This document shows, one piece after another, positions 32,270-45,439 of a stretch of DNA of 64,000 nt (positions within the stretch are counted from its first letter, which is position 1; every line of letters begins with the position of its first letter). Both the position numbers and the translations under genes were made by a program. The DNA comes from Calliphora vicina. Taxonomy: Eukaryota > Arthropoda > Insecta > Diptera > Calliphoridae. The stretch covers positions 35,859,667-35,923,666 of the forward strand of contig NC_088780.1 of NCBI RefSeq assembly GCF_958450345.1, in the 5' to 3' direction. Below the pieces are notes generated by a model. It ran no database searches and was not told the origin of the DNA. It saw only the letters and a list, made by a program, of their open reading frames with translations.

Positions 32270-32543
32270 AAAAATTAGATTTGTCGAGTTCTAATTTTTT
32301 GAAGAATTCGTCTCTTTTAGCCGAGCTATTTCTTCAGGTTTGGGAACAAGAATTAGTCAATCGGTGCTAAATACGGAGAATAGGGCGGAAGAGGGAGTAT
32401 TTCGTAGCTTAATTCATGGATTTTTTTAATGGAATCTGCACATATGTGCACCCGATTGTGAGCAAACGCGGTAGCCATCTTGCAGAAAGCTCTCTCATAC
32501 CCAAGTGATCATTCAAAATTTAAATCACTGAGCCATGAGATAT
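32270..32543 (-). pseudogene. Mariner transposase relic, internally deleted
   Basis: On the minus strand ILNDHLGMRELSARWLPRLL (N-terminal half of mariner transposase) is joined directly to KIHELSYEILPLPPYSPYLA, APID-FLFPNLKK, the conserved C-terminal part with its PYSPDLAP-like motif. The whole catalytic core between them is deleted and stops are present. It abuts the satellite array, two bases before its first unit. Confidence 0.88.
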
Positions 32544-32544
32544 G

Positions 32545-35500
32545 CTAGAACTAGAACAGAACTAGAACAGAACTAGAACAGAACTAGAACAGAACTAGAA
32601 CAGAACTAGAACAGAACTAGAACAGAACTAGAACAGAACTAGAACAGAACTAGAACAGAACTAGAACAGAACTAGAACAGAACTAGAACAGAACTAGAAC
32701 AGAACTAGAACAGAACTAGAACAGAACTAGAACAGAACTAGAACAGAACTAGAACAGAACTAGAACAGAACTAGAACAGAACTAGAACAGAACTAGAACA
32801 GAACTAGAACAGAACTAGAACAGAACTAGAACAGAACTAGAACAGAACTAGAACAGAACTAGAACAGAACTAGAACAGAACTAGAACAGAACTAGAACAG
32901 AACTAGAACAGAACTAGAACAGAACTAGAACAGAACTAGAACAGAACTAGAACAGAACTAGAACAGAACTAGAACAGAACTAGAACAGAACTAGAACAGA
33001 ACTAGAACAGAACTAGAACAGAACTAGAACAGAACTAGAACAGAACTAGAACAGAACTAGAACAGAACTAGAACAGAACTAGAACAGAACTAGAACAGAA
33101 CTAGAACAGAACTAGAACAGAACTAGAACAGAACTAGAACAGAACTAGAACAGAACTAGAACAGAACTAGAACAGAACTAGAACAGAACTAGAACAGAAC
33201 TAGAACAGAACTAGAACAGAACTAGAACAGAACTAGAACAGAACTAGAACAGAACTAGAACAGAACTAGAACAGAACTAGAACAGAACTAGAACAGAACT
33301 AGAACAGAACTAGAACAGAACTAGAACAGAACTAGAACAGAACTAGAACAGAACTAGAACAGAACTAGAACAGAACTAGAACAGAACTAGAACAGAACTA
33401 GAACAGAACTAGAACAGAACTAGAACAGAACTAGAACAGAACTAGAACAGAACTAGAACAGAACTAGAACAGAACTAGAACAGAACTAGAACAGAACTAG
33501 AACAGAACTAGAACAGAACTAGAACAGAACTAGAACAGAACTAGAACAGAACTAGAACAGAACTAGAACAGAACTAGAACAGAACTAGAACAGAACTAGA
33601 ACAGAACTAGAACAGAACTAGAACAGAACTAGAACAGAACTAGAACAGAACTAGAACAGAACTAGAACAGAACTAGAACAGAACTAGAACAGAACTAGAA
33701 CAGAACTAGAACAGAACTAGAACAGAACTAGAACAGAACTAGAACAGAACTAGAACAGAACTAGAACAGAACTAGAACAGAACTAGAACAGAACTAGAAC
33801 AGAACTAGAACAGAACTAGAACAGAACTAGAACAGAACTAGAACAGAACTAGAACAGAACTAGAACAGAACTAGAACAGAACTAGAACAGAACTAGAACA
33901 GAACTAGAACAGAACTAGAACAGAACTAGAACAGAACTAGAACAGAACTAGAACAGAACTAGAACAGAACTAGAACAGAACTAGAACAGAACTAGAACAG
34001 AACTAGAACAGAACTAGAACAGAACTAGAACAGAACTAGAACAGAACTAGAACAGAACTAGAACAGAACTAGAACAGAACTAGAACAGAACTAGAACAGA
34101 ACTAGAACAGAACTAGAACAGAACTAGAACAGAACTAGAACAGAACTAGAACAGAACTAGAACAGAACTAGAACAGAACTAGAACAGAACTAGAACAGAA
34201 CTAGAACAGAACTAGAACAGAACTAGAACAGAACTAGAACAGAACTAGAACAGAACTAGAACAGAACTAGAACAGAACTAGAACAGAACTAGAACAGAAC
34301 TAGAACAGAACTAGAACAGAACTAGAACAGAACTAGAACAGAACTAGAACAGAACTAGAACAGAACTAGAACAGAACTAGAACAGAACTAGAACAGAACT
34401 AGAACAGAACTAGAACAGAACTAGAACAGAACTAGAACAGAACTAGAACAGAACTAGAACAGAACTAGAACAGAACTAGAACAGAACTAGAACAGAACTA
34501 GAACAGAACTAGAACAGAACTAGAACAGAACTAGAACAGAACTAGAACAGAACTAGAACAGAACTAGAACAGAACTAGAACAGAACTAGAACAGAACTAG
34601 AACAGAACTAGAACAGAACTAGAACAGAACTAGAACAGAACTAGAACAGAACTAGAACAGAACTAGAACAGAACTAGAACAGAACTAGAACAGAACTAGA
34701 ACAGAACTAGAACAGAACTAGAACAGAACTAGAACAGAACTAGAACAGAACTAGAACAGAACTAGAACAGAACTAGAACAGAACTAGAACAGAACTAGAA
34801 CAGAACTAGAACAGAACTAGAACAGAACTAGAACAGAACTAGAACAGAACTAGAACAGAACTAGAACAGAACTAGAACAGAACTAGAACAGAACTAGAAC
34901 AGAACTAGAACAGAACTAGAACAGAACTAGAACAGAACTAGAACAGAACTAGAACAGAACTAGAACAGAACTAGAACAGAACTAGAACAGAACTAGAACA
35001 GAACTAGAACAGAACTAGAACAGAACTAGAACAGAACTAGAACAGAACTAGAACAGAACTAGAACAGAACTAGAACAGAACTAGAACAGAACTAGAACAG
35101 AACTAGAACAGAACTAGAACAGAACTAGAACAGAACTAGAACAGAACTAGAACAGAACTAGAACAGAACTAGAACAGAACTAGAACAGAACTAGAACAGA
35201 ACTAGAACAGAACTAGAACAGAACTAGAACAGAACTAGAACAGAACTAGAACAGAACTAGAACAGAACTAGAACAGAACTAGAACAGAACTAGAACAGAA
35301 CTAGAACAGAACTAGAACAGAACTAGAACAGAACTAGAACAGAACTAGAACAGAACTAGAACAGAACTAGAACAGAACTAGAACAGAACTAGAACAGAAC
35401 TAGAACAGAACTAGAACAGAACTAGAACAGAACTAGAACAGAACTAGAACAGAACTAGAACAGAACTAGAACAGAACTAGAACAGAACTAGAACAGAACT

Positions 35501-38500
35501 AGAACAGAACTAGAACAGAACTAGAACAGAACTAGAACAGAACTAGAACAGAACTAGAACAGAACTAGAACAGAACTAGAACAGAACTAGAACAGAACTA
35601 GAACAGAACTAGAACAGAACTAGAACAGAACTAGAACAGAACTAGAACAGAACTAGAACAGAACTAGAACAGAACTAGAACAGAACTAGAACAGAACTAG
35701 AACAGAACTAGAACAGAACTAGAACAGAACTAGAACAGAACTAGAACAGAACTAGAACAGAACTAGAACAGAACTAGAACAGAACTAGAACAGAACTAGA
35801 ACAGAACTAGAACAGAACTAGAACAGAACTAGAACAGAACTAGAACAGAACTAGAACAGAACTAGAACAGAACTAGAACAGAACTAGAACAGAACTAGAA
35901 CAGAACTAGAACAGAACTAGAACAGAACTAGAACAGAACTAGAACAGAACTAGAACAGAACTAGAACAGAACTAGAACAGAACTAGAACAGAACTAGAAC
36001 AGAACTAGAACAGAACTAGAACAGAACTAGAACAGAACTAGAACAGAACTAGAACAGAACTAGAACAGAACTAGAACAGAACTAGAACAGAACTAGAACA
36101 GAACTAGAACAGAACTAGAACAGAACTAGAACAGAACTAGAACAGAACTAGAACAGAACTAGAACAGAACTAGAACAGAACTAGAACAGAACTAGAACAG
36201 AACTAGAACAGAACTAGAACAGAACTAGAACAGAACTAGAACAGAACTAGAACAGAACTAGAACAGAACTAGAACAGAACTAGAACAGAACTAGAACAGA
36301 ACTAGAACAGAACTAGAACAGAACTAGAACAGAACTAGAACAGAACTAGAACAGAACTAGAACAGAACTAGAACAGAACTAGAACAGAACTAGAACAGAA
36401 CTAGAACAGAACTAGAACAGAACTAGAACAGAACTAGAACAGAACTAGAACAGAACTAGAACAGAACTAGAACAGAACTAGAACAGAACTAGAACAGAAC
36501 TAGAACAGAACTAGAACAGAACTAGAACAGAACTAGAACAGAACTAGAACAGAACTAGAACAGAACTAGAACAGAACTAGAACAGAACTAGAACAGAACT
36601 AGAACAGAACTAGAACAGAACTAGAACAGAACTAGAACAGAACTAGAACAGAACTAGAACAGAACTAGAACAGAACTAGAACAGAACTAGAACAGAACTA
36701 GAACAGAACTAGAACAGAACTAGAACAGAACTAGAACAGAACTAGAACAGAACTAGAACAGAACTAGAACAGAACTAGAACAGAACTAGAACAGAACTAG
36801 AACAGAACTAGAACAGAACTAGAACAGAACTAGAACAGAACTAGAACAGAACTAGAACAGAACTAGAACAGAACTAGAACAGAACTAGAACAGAACTAGA
36901 ACAGAACTAGAACAGAACTAGAACAGAACTAGAACAGAACTAGAACAGAACTAGAACAGAACTAGAACAGAACTAGAACAGAACTAGAACAGAACTAGAA
37001 CAGAACTAGAACAGAACTAGAACAGAACTAGAACAGAACTAGAACAGAACTAGAACAGAACTAGAACAGAACTAGAACAGAACTAGAACAGAACTAGAAC
37101 AGAACTAGAACAGAACTAGAACAGAACTAGAACAGAACTAGAACAGAACTAGAACAGAACTAGAACAGAACTAGAACAGAACTAGAACAGAACTAGAACA
37201 GAACTAGAACAGAACTAGAACAGAACTAGAACAGAACTAGAACAGAACTAGAACAGAACTAGAACAGAACTAGAACAGAACTAGAACAGAACTAGAACAG
37301 AACTAGAACAGAACTAGAACAGAACTAGAACAGAACTAGAACAGAACTAGAACAGAACTAGAACAGAACTAGAACAGAACTAGAACAGAACTAGAACAGA
37401 ACTAGAACAGAACTAGAACAGAACTAGAACAGAACTAGAACAGAACTAGAACAGAACTAGAACAGAACTAGAACAGAACTAGAACAGAACTAGAACAGAA
37501 CTAGAACAGAACTAGAACAGAACTAGAACAGAACTAGAACAGAACTAGAACAGAACTAGAACAGAACTAGAACAGAACTAGAACAGAACTAGAACAGAAC
37601 TAGAACAGAACTAGAACAGAACTAGAACAGAACTAGAACAGAACTAGAACAGAACTAGAACAGAACTAGAACAGAACTAGAACAGAACTAGAACAGAACT
37701 AGAACAGAACTAGAACAGAACTAGAACAGAACTAGAACAGAACTAGAACAGAACTAGAACAGAACTAGAACAGAACTAGAACAGAACTAGAACAGAACTA
37801 GAACAGAACTAGAACAGAACTAGAACAGAACTAGAACAGAACTAGAACAGAACTAGAACAGAACTAGAACAGAACTAGAACAGAACTAGAACAGAACTAG
37901 AACAGAACTAGAACAGAACTAGAACAGAACTAGAACAGAACTAGAACAGAACTAGAACAGAACTAGAACAGAACTAGAACAGAACTAGAACAGAACTAGA
38001 ACAGAACTAGAACAGAACTAGAACAGAACTAGAACAGAACTAGAACAGAACTAGAACAGAACTAGAACAGAACTAGAACAGAACTAGAACAGAACTAGAA
38101 CAGAACTAGAACAGAACTAGAACAGAACTAGAACAGAACTAGAACAGAACTAGAACAGAACTAGAACAGAACTAGAACAGAACTAGAACAGAACTAGAAC
38201 AGAACTAGAACAGAACTAGAACAGAACTAGAACAGAACTAGAACAGAACTAGAACAGAACTAGAACAGAACTAGAACAGAACTAGAACAGAACTAGAACA
38301 GAACTAGAACAGAACTAGAACAGAACTAGAACAGAACTAGAACAGAACTAGAACAGAACTAGAACAGAACTAGAACAGAACTAGAACAGAACTAGAACAG
38401 AACTAGAACAGAACTAGAACAGAACTAGAACAGAACTAGAACAGAACTAGAACAGAACTAGAACAGAACTAGAACAGAACTAGAACAGAACTAGAACAGA

Positions 38501-38626
38501 ACTAGAACAGAACTAGAACAGAACTAGAACAGAACTAGAACAGAACTAGAACAGAACTAGAACAGAACTAGAACAGAACTAGAACAGAACTAGAACAGAA
38601 CTAGAACAGAACTAGAACAGAACTAG
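32545..38626 (+). repeat. 11-bp satellite array, about 553 copies
   Basis: Uninterrupted tandem copies of AACTAGAACAG over 6.1 kb. Lines 660 bp apart are identical throughout, so there is no net phase slip and I saw no substitution. CTAG in the unit puts a stop in all six frames every 33 bp, so it codes for nothing. The same unit forms the reverse-oriented array at 51897-54105. Confidence 0.98.
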
Positions 38627-40550
38627 CTGTTAGATTTGAATATGTTCCAGTTGTTGCATATTCTGAGAATGACGATTTACCTTTTCTCCAAATAAATTAG
38701 CAGCTGTCTAGTGTGCGACAAAGCTAATTATTTATATTAAGTCTCCCTACTTAATTGTCATTAATTTCCCGCTTTTGTATACTGTTTATTATATAAGGAA
38801 CTAAACAAGTAATTTTCATTTAGTTTTACCTGTTAAATGTTAACACATTATAAATATTTACTCTAAGAGGATTTGAAAGCAAATACAACTCATGTTTTCC
38901 CATGTAGCAGAAGAGAAACATTAGATTTTAAAACAAATGAAAAAAAAAATAAATATTTTACACCCACTTATTTTATATGTTGAGGTTGGTTGGTTGTTTA
39001 ATTCTTGCAAAAATAAATATTCGAGTGTTTTAAATTAAATAAATATTTACACACGATGTATACAACATTTTCAAATCGAGATAAGAATTTTTCATTAACA
39101 TTAAACACATTTTTATTATTTAAATATAGAAATAAGATAAATTTACATTGTGGCAAAGATGACTGTGGATAAATGTAAATAAATGAAAAATTAAATCAAT
39201 GCTACATAATTCACGTGTTGCACTGGGCGTAGCTGGGGTAAATGGGTTAAAAATTAGTAAACTATCCCTAGGGTGCCCCAAAATGAAGGCATGATTTTGA
39301 ATGCCAACCAAAACAAAAACAGTATGACAGTATGTTTGGGGAAAACAAACCATTTGTTCTAGTTCTGTTCTAGTCCTAAAACTTGGCTAAATTTTCAAAC
39401 TCTAGCATCACAAACATTTTGTAATAGATCTTAAAAAATAATAAAAAATCGTTGTAATAAAAAAGTTTAAATTTTTTTTATTTTACTTTAAGTTATTAAA
39501 AAATGTACATACTAATTAAATTTTTACACAGATATTTTTTTTCTTTTTACCTCCAACTTAGATATTTTTTTGTGTTGTTTAGTATTATACTAAACAAACA
39601 ATTAGAGTATTATTAATTCCCTTAACTGATATTGTGAGTGTGAAAATATTTCTACTCTAGTAAACTTATTATTAATATCTCACACATAGTATTGGTTAAA
39701 AATGACTTTGTTAATCAATTAATAGAAATAAAATAGAAAAAATAGTTTAAAATTATCAGAAAAACAACACGTGCATGTGAATATTTTTATCAAAAGTAGT
39801 AAACCAGTTTTTTTACTTCTTATAGAAATTTTGTTTGTTTACATATTAAAATTTAAATACAGTTTTTTTATATTAAATCAAGACTAAATTTATTTTAAAC
39901 TGCTACTGTGGTTTTTTTGAATCTGTTTTTAAAAATCCCCCAAAATGTTTATGTTTTGTTTCATTAATTAAACCATTTCTTATTTTGGATTTAATTAACT
40001 GGTTATTGTTACATTTTAAATATTATTCATTATATAAATTGTTTTATAATTATTTCCATATTTTCTTGTTTCAATTTTTATTTAGATTCATATGTAAGTA
40101 AAACAATGCCATTGTTTTGCTTTAAGTGACAATTAAAGTAATTATTTTCTACCCACAATGAAATCGCTTAAATGTTAAAAATAATAATTTTTATTATTAT
40201 GGTGACATTTTTATAAATATATGTATACTTTTTTGGTACAATTTATAATTAAAATTTAAGGAATCCTTTGGTCTACCTACATACATTAGGCGTCAGCTGC
40301 AATTTTATTAATTGTAATATATTTTAAAGGTTTTATAGTGCAAGGGCGTTAAATTAGAGTGTATTTTATTTTTGGAATTTCATGGAATGCAGATTGTAAT
40401 AATGTGTTACTTAATATAGAAGTATATAACTAATCACTTTAGTCGTACACAGCTTAATATATCAATTTATGTTAAATCTTGAACAAAAAATTTAAACTAT
40501 CTGCAGTTTGATTTCGAATCATACACAATAGGATAAAAATTCCCAATCAC
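38627..40550. other. AT-rich DNA between satellite and mariner relic
   Basis: No gene recognised. A 77-codon minus-strand ORF (39120-39353) is unrecognised. At 39355-39374 lies a lone 20-bp piece of the 11-bp satellite in the opposite orientation to the neighbouring array. Confidence 0.5.
39355..39374 (-). repeat. Lone two-unit satellite fragment
   Basis: tgttctagttctgttctagt matches 20 bases of the reverse-oriented array exactly, 0.73 kb after the end of the large array. Confidence 0.85.
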
Positions 40551-40690
40551 TTCATTCTAAATAAATTTTAAGAGGTATTACAACATTTTTTGGGCGTTTT
40601 TCGGCCAATGCGGCAGCTCGCTTCAAGCGAATCAATTGCATTCGGTTCAAGTTCCCAGTGATGCACAGTGGATAACACAGGTCAACAGCA
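40551..40690 (-). pseudogene. Mariner-like transposase fragment
   Basis: The minus strand reads NRMQLIRLKRAAALAEKRPK followed by a KIYLE stretch, like the mid-region of mariner transposases (RL..AL.EKRP) with the catalytic HDNARPH segment deleted. It resembles the piece at 49890 in the bases ttcattctaaat and tattacaaca. Confidence 0.6.
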
Positions 40691-40717
40691 AAAAAGGCTT
40701 CACTAACCAGTATATAG

Positions 40718-41741
40718 ATTTGATGCATCATGGTTACCTAAGTACAAAAATGGTAAAATTTTTAAATTCTATGGATAGCTTTTTTTTTAAATTTCTTTTC
40801 TAAATTATAAATTTTTTTAGATGTTTCTCCACATAATTTATTATAACTCAAAAAGGGTTAGTTCGATATTATTGAAGTAAACGCAGAAAAGTTCAAATTT
40901 ACATAACCTTTAATCTTTTTATATATTGCGTTTTAATCGGCTCCGTAGTTTCGGATTTATAATAACAAATTGAAGCAAAAAATATATTTTTTATGTGAAA
41001 ATAGAAAATTTTTTGTTTTAAAAAACTCATGAAAAATCGAAAACGGCATAACTTGTTCAGGTTTATTACTTTTCGCAAAGCAGCCTATAATAGGAACAAA
41101 ATGAGATATCGAAGATAAAAATCGATTGATTCTTTTCGAATTTATTCACAATTAAGTGAATTTGCTCATTTTCACAAAACTCTTTTGTATGATATAGATA
41201 AAATTGAGTAGTTAATGTTCTTCTTTCGATTGATTTAACTTTGAAAGCATTTTTCTTATGATATGTAGAAATTTGCGTTTTAATCGGCTCCGTACTTTCG
41301 GAGTTATAATAACAAATTGAAGCAAAAAGTATATTTTTTACATGAAAATAGCAAATTTTTTTTGTTTAAAACGGCAGAAATTGTTCAAGTTTATTACTTT
41401 TTCGTAAAGCCGCATATATGCCAACAAATCGATTGATTCTTTTCGAATTTATTCACAATTAACTGAATTCGCTCATTTTCACAAAATTTAACTTTAACTT
41501 TTCAAAATTTAAAGGTTATGTAAATTTGAACTTTTTTAAGTTTACTTCAATAATATCAGACTAACCGTTTTTGAGTTATTATAAATTATATGGAGAAACA
41601 TTTAAAAAGTTCACAATTTTTAAAAAAATCTATCCATAGAATTTAAAAATTTTACCATTTTTGTACTAATGGAACCACAATACATCAAAATTGTGTAGTG
41701 GTTTAAAAAGCCTCCAAAATTTTTTAGATTTTGTTGCCCTG
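40718..41741. repeat. Family-F element, copy 3, with inverted ends
   Basis: 40743-40777 and 41631-41665 are perfect 35-bp inverted copies (tacaaaaatggtaaaatttt...), part of arms of about 170 bp. Two direct modules with gctccgtagtttcgga lie between. The right end is TTGCCCTG, the mirror of CAGGGCAA in copy 1. Confidence 0.8.
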
Positions 41742-41879
41742 TGTAATATAAGGTGAATGCATCTCATAATTAATTTTTGCAAATGTTTGAAATTAACCAT
41801 AAAACAAGTTCTATCGTAAAGATTAGATGTCAAGCAATAATTATTTGCAGAAATTATAGTTATTATATCAACAGAAGTA

Positions 41880-42699
41880 CAGTGGAGTCGGGTTAGAGTG
41901 AACACTTGATAATATGAACTACTGGATAGTATGAACACACAAATTTTTTATTTGTTATTTTTTGTCTACAGACTCTCATTAGTATTTTTATACCACTTAA
42001 ACTAAGTTTCGTTATTTTTTTACACACATCTGTTATACAACACCGTTATTTCTGTTTTGATTTTTCTGAGATTTTTGACTTTTTTGACCCTACTATTTTT
42101 ATTGCTATATAAACCCAAAAAAAAACTTTCTATAAAAGTTTAGCAAGAAATAATTAAAGATATAGAAAATGGAGTGGAGTTACAGTTCTAGCAAATAAAT
42201 TTGTTGTAGCAAAGTCCACAATATGTGGCATTAAAAAAATACAAAGTAGAATTCTATGCCACAATAAAAGTGCAATAAATAAAAAAGTGGAAAAATGCTT
42301 AAGGCAAAATCAAAAAAAAAAAAAATACACGAGCAGTTACACGATCAGGAGGTTTCAATGCATGCGCAGGCTGACTTCAAGGGTATAAAGCAGCAACTCA
42401 ACCTGTTCAAATTTTTGAAAAAGCCATTGATTATTAGGCTGAGAACAATACTAAAAATTATGAAAATATCTTAGTTTCACAAATTTCGTGATTTAGCAGT
42501 ACAAAAAGACAAAAGTACATGTACAAAACAAGTAACCATTAATGATTTATTTATTCCTTTATAAAAATATAATAAAATGTACAATTTCGACATAAAAATT
42601 TATGATTTTTTATTATTTTTTCAGTCTCGATAAAGTGAATTTATTGGATAAAGGGAACAGGCCTTGCATTAATTAGTTCACTCTATCCCGACTCCACTG
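41880..42699 (+). mobile_element. Pogo-like DNA transposon, 820 bp, deleted
   Basis: Ends CAGTGGAGTCGGGTTAGAGT (41880) and the complement ...CCCGACTCCACTG (42699) are inverted repeats of about 25 bp, flanked by TA on both sides. Inside, 42146-42260 encodes in two frames EIIKDIENGV and VAKSTICGIKKIQSRI, the N-terminal pogo/CENP-B-type helix-turn-helix. The DDE core is absent. Non-functional. Confidence 0.88.
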
Positions 42700-42857
42700 T
42701 ATTCGAAAATGGCGACAGAACACACTACTTTCGACTTTAAAGATTTGGGGAGTTAAAATTATACCATATTCAAGAGCGGAATTTTAATATTTATAATTAT
42801 TTTTTTTAGGATTGTTATACCTTGTTGGAAATGGTATCTTGTCCAGATTCTATCTTC

Positions 42858-44296
42858 GCACTATAGGAAATTTTCCCCATTTTTTGGCCATAATTAATTA
42901 CAGCCAAACGGCTCGACCAATTTCAATAATTTTTTTGGATTCGAATTTTTAAAGACTCTTAAAAGGGAGGGAGAGACCATTAAAACTTACATACACTGAA
43001 AAAAAAATTTCAAAGATAAAAATAAAATTAACTAAAAATGTCTTCCAAACTGTGTTTCCGGGTTGCTGGTTCCTGGATCCAGTCCAAACCTGTAACTTTT
43101 AGGTATTTGCCTAAACTCTTTTCTTCTATTTTGTTTTTTGAGTGTAATCTAACTTTTGATAATAAAACAAACATAGTTATGTTTAAAATTTTATTTTATT
43201 CATCAATTTAATTTTCTCTATATTTAAAAAAACAAGAAAGGCTAGTGCTTCATCAGCAGATAGCTTAGTTGGTGAAATTAGTTTTCGCACTTTGGAAGCT
43301 CTAGTCGGAGCCTCTTTTAAAATCACTGCTAAATCTAATTGGTTACATTTACGAGCAGTCGCACATGCAGCAAGTAGTAGAGGTTCAACTTCATTATTTT
43401 GATCTTTAACGATTTCGTCTGCAACTCGTCTTTTTGTTCTTTCAGATTTTTGACAAAATGTTAATTGCGGTTGACCAGGCTTGAATTCAGTGGGGGCAAG
43501 GTGCACTGAGGTATTACCTTTAAGCCAAACAGCATGTTGTTTATTAAAATATAACTATTACTCCATTTGGTTTTTATATTTGCACAAAACATTCGTGACT
43601 GCTTCTCTAAACATTGATTTAGATTTTCTGAACAATCACTTTTATCAATATGTGACAAGAAATATGCATATATAGCGGCTCTTTTTCATTCTCACTATAT
43701 TTCTCATGCCATACATTAAATAATTCTGATTTTTTCACACTGTATTTACCTGAAAAAATGCGTTTTTTGAAAAAGTATGCAAATATATGCAGCTGAAATA
43801 TGAAAAATTCTGTAGGTAATTGACTGTCCTAAAGATCTGTTATGATGTTATAACTAACATCTGCTAACATTTTTTTGTGAGTCCAAATTAAATTTCGTTT
43901 CATAATTTTATTATTTCATCGTAAGGTCACTTTAATTTTTCCAATTTAATCGGTCTAATATCCAAGTTCACCAAGACTTATCTATATATTAATAAAGTAA
44001 TCACTTTCACCATTATTTTTCATTTTTTAATTTTTAAAAACTCTATATTTTTATTATGAAAATTTTTATTAGAAATTGTATCAAAATTTGCTGCACTCAA
44101 TCGTTATATAAAAACTTATTTAGAAATAGAATATAAAACAACTGATAAAGTGACAGATAATCTACTTTTCTCCAAAATTTTAAAATATATGTTTACTTTG
44201 TTATATTTTTATTTATACTAGAGCATAAAAAATGTATTTTTCAAAAATTTTAATTTTGCATTTTGGCCAAGAAATGGGGAAAATTTCCTATAGTGC
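42858..44296 (-). mobile_element. CACTA-ended TIR element of unclear family
   Basis: GCACTATAGGAAATTTTCCC (42858) and its inverted partner ending CCTATAGTGC (44296) match over about 35 bp with two mismatches. The flanks cttcg and ctttg could be a 5-bp duplication with one change; no clean 3-bp duplication is seen. The ends resemble CACTA-type elements. It contains a decayed minus-strand ORF. Confidence 0.7.
43183..43735 (-). pseudogene. Decayed ORF of unrecognised transposon-borne family
   Basis: The minus strand reads first FNVWHEKYSENEKE (about 43720), then in another frame SHIDKSDCSENLNQCLEKQS and KTKWSN, then in a third frame from 43506 a 107-codon piece with QPQLTFCQKSERTKRRVADE, LLLAACATARKCNQLDLAVI, a basic RASKVRKL and LSADEALAFL. 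These look like successive parts of one protein broken by frameshifts. The pattern (SERSKRR-like basic start, then helices, then LSADEALAFL) resembles uncharacterised proteins I associate with insect mobile DNA, but I cannot name a function. It lies wholly inside the TIR pair 42858-44296. Confidence 0.5.
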
Positions 44297-44600
44297 TTTG
44301 TAATGAGTTTTGTACATATTTTTTGCAGATTTGAAATTTATTCATTTAAAATATATAATGTTTTTTGGCTTACCTACGCAAATTTGAATAGGATTTTAAC
44401 TATTGGCGACGTTTGCCACCGATCTAGTTTTAACATAGAATTGAAGCTTAACTTATTATCTAAAAGATATATCAAAACTAGCTGACTTTTCGTGCCTATA
44501 AACAAATGGTATGAAAAAATGTTGAGCAACTCAGAGATTTAAAAAAAAATTATCAACTTTTTTTATTTAAGTTGCTTTTCATTGCTTATTTTGATATGAA
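44297..44600. other. AT-rich spacer
   Basis: No feature seen; a 60-codon ORF at 44303-44485 looks like chance. Confidence 0.4.
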
Positions 44601-44639
44601 AGCTTATAAAATTTTATAACTATGTATAATGAAAATTTA

Positions 44640-45425
44640 GTTCTTAACAGAACAGTGTTTTAATTTTCAGCAGCTCATAATATATTGTTACGAAATTGTA
44701 CTTGAATTCAAATATAACAATTTTAAGGGCTGATTTAAAAGTAGCATAATGCTTTCAAATAACAGTGCTGTAATAGCAAACTGTAACATATCTGTGGGCA
44801 TAATTAACATTGAATAAAAGCTTTCAGTTGATCATAGATCGTAAGTTGGCAACGCTGTTTGCTGCGACCGTATATTCCAATTCGAATATTCAGTTAAAGA
44901 ACATTGTAGAAAGTACACCACAGATGGTGTATGTATTAGAAACCTCTAGACAGTTAAAGAGCAATCTAGAGTGCAGATGGCAGTGTTATAAATAGTGGCA
45001 GAGGTTGCAGTCGTTAGCTATTTGAATAAACATCAACTGAGTGCCTTAAAGTGTGCTGTTTTTCAAGTGAATTCTTATACATTATAAAGTGTGTCTGTAT
45101 TTCTGCGAATTTATAAAAGTGTATAAAAAACCTTGAGTGACTATTTAATTCTGTGGTTGTTGTACATTTTTAAATAAATAAAGAGTTGTTACAATTATTA
45201 AACTACTAAACGGCTTTTATTTGCAATCAAAAGTATCCGGTTTATTTAAAGGAAATAAACAAACGTTTTGAAAAGGTTAAAACGTAACAATATGGTATCT
45301 TTTATTCCCACCAAATAGAGAGCATTACCTTATCTCCATGGATATTTGACTTTGGTGTCGATTCGGGTTTATCGCAATGGATCCATTTTTCATCACAAGT
45401 AGTGATTCGGTGCAAAACATGTATC
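44640..45425 (-). pseudogene. Mariner transposase relic split by a solo LTR
   Basis: Minus strand, 45417 down to 45300: LHRI, DEKWIHCDKPES, PKSNIHGDKVMLSIWWE, the segment with the first catalytic Asp (in DEKW). After the solo LTR, from 44683 down, YYELLK follows, the next conserved block. So the LTR inserted between WW and YYELL. The rest of the transposase is lost and stops occur. Confidence 0.85.
44686..45289 (+). mobile_element. Solo LTR, family X, copy 2 (604 bp)
   Basis: Same family as 15978-16593, with TGTTACG...CGTAACA ends and atat duplicated at 44682-44685 and 45290-45293. It lies in a mariner relic. TATA box (ttataaata near 44986) and aataaataaagag near the end are kept. Confidence 0.92.
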
Positions 45426-45439
45426 ACCAGTAATTCTAT

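Noticed and set aside
32545..38626. CRISPR-like array or steroid/heat-shock response element cluster
   Set aside because: There are no spacers between units, so it is not a CRISPR. AGAACA resembles a vertebrate steroid-receptor half-site, but flies lack that receptor class, and the repeats are direct rather than inverted as a heat-shock element needs.
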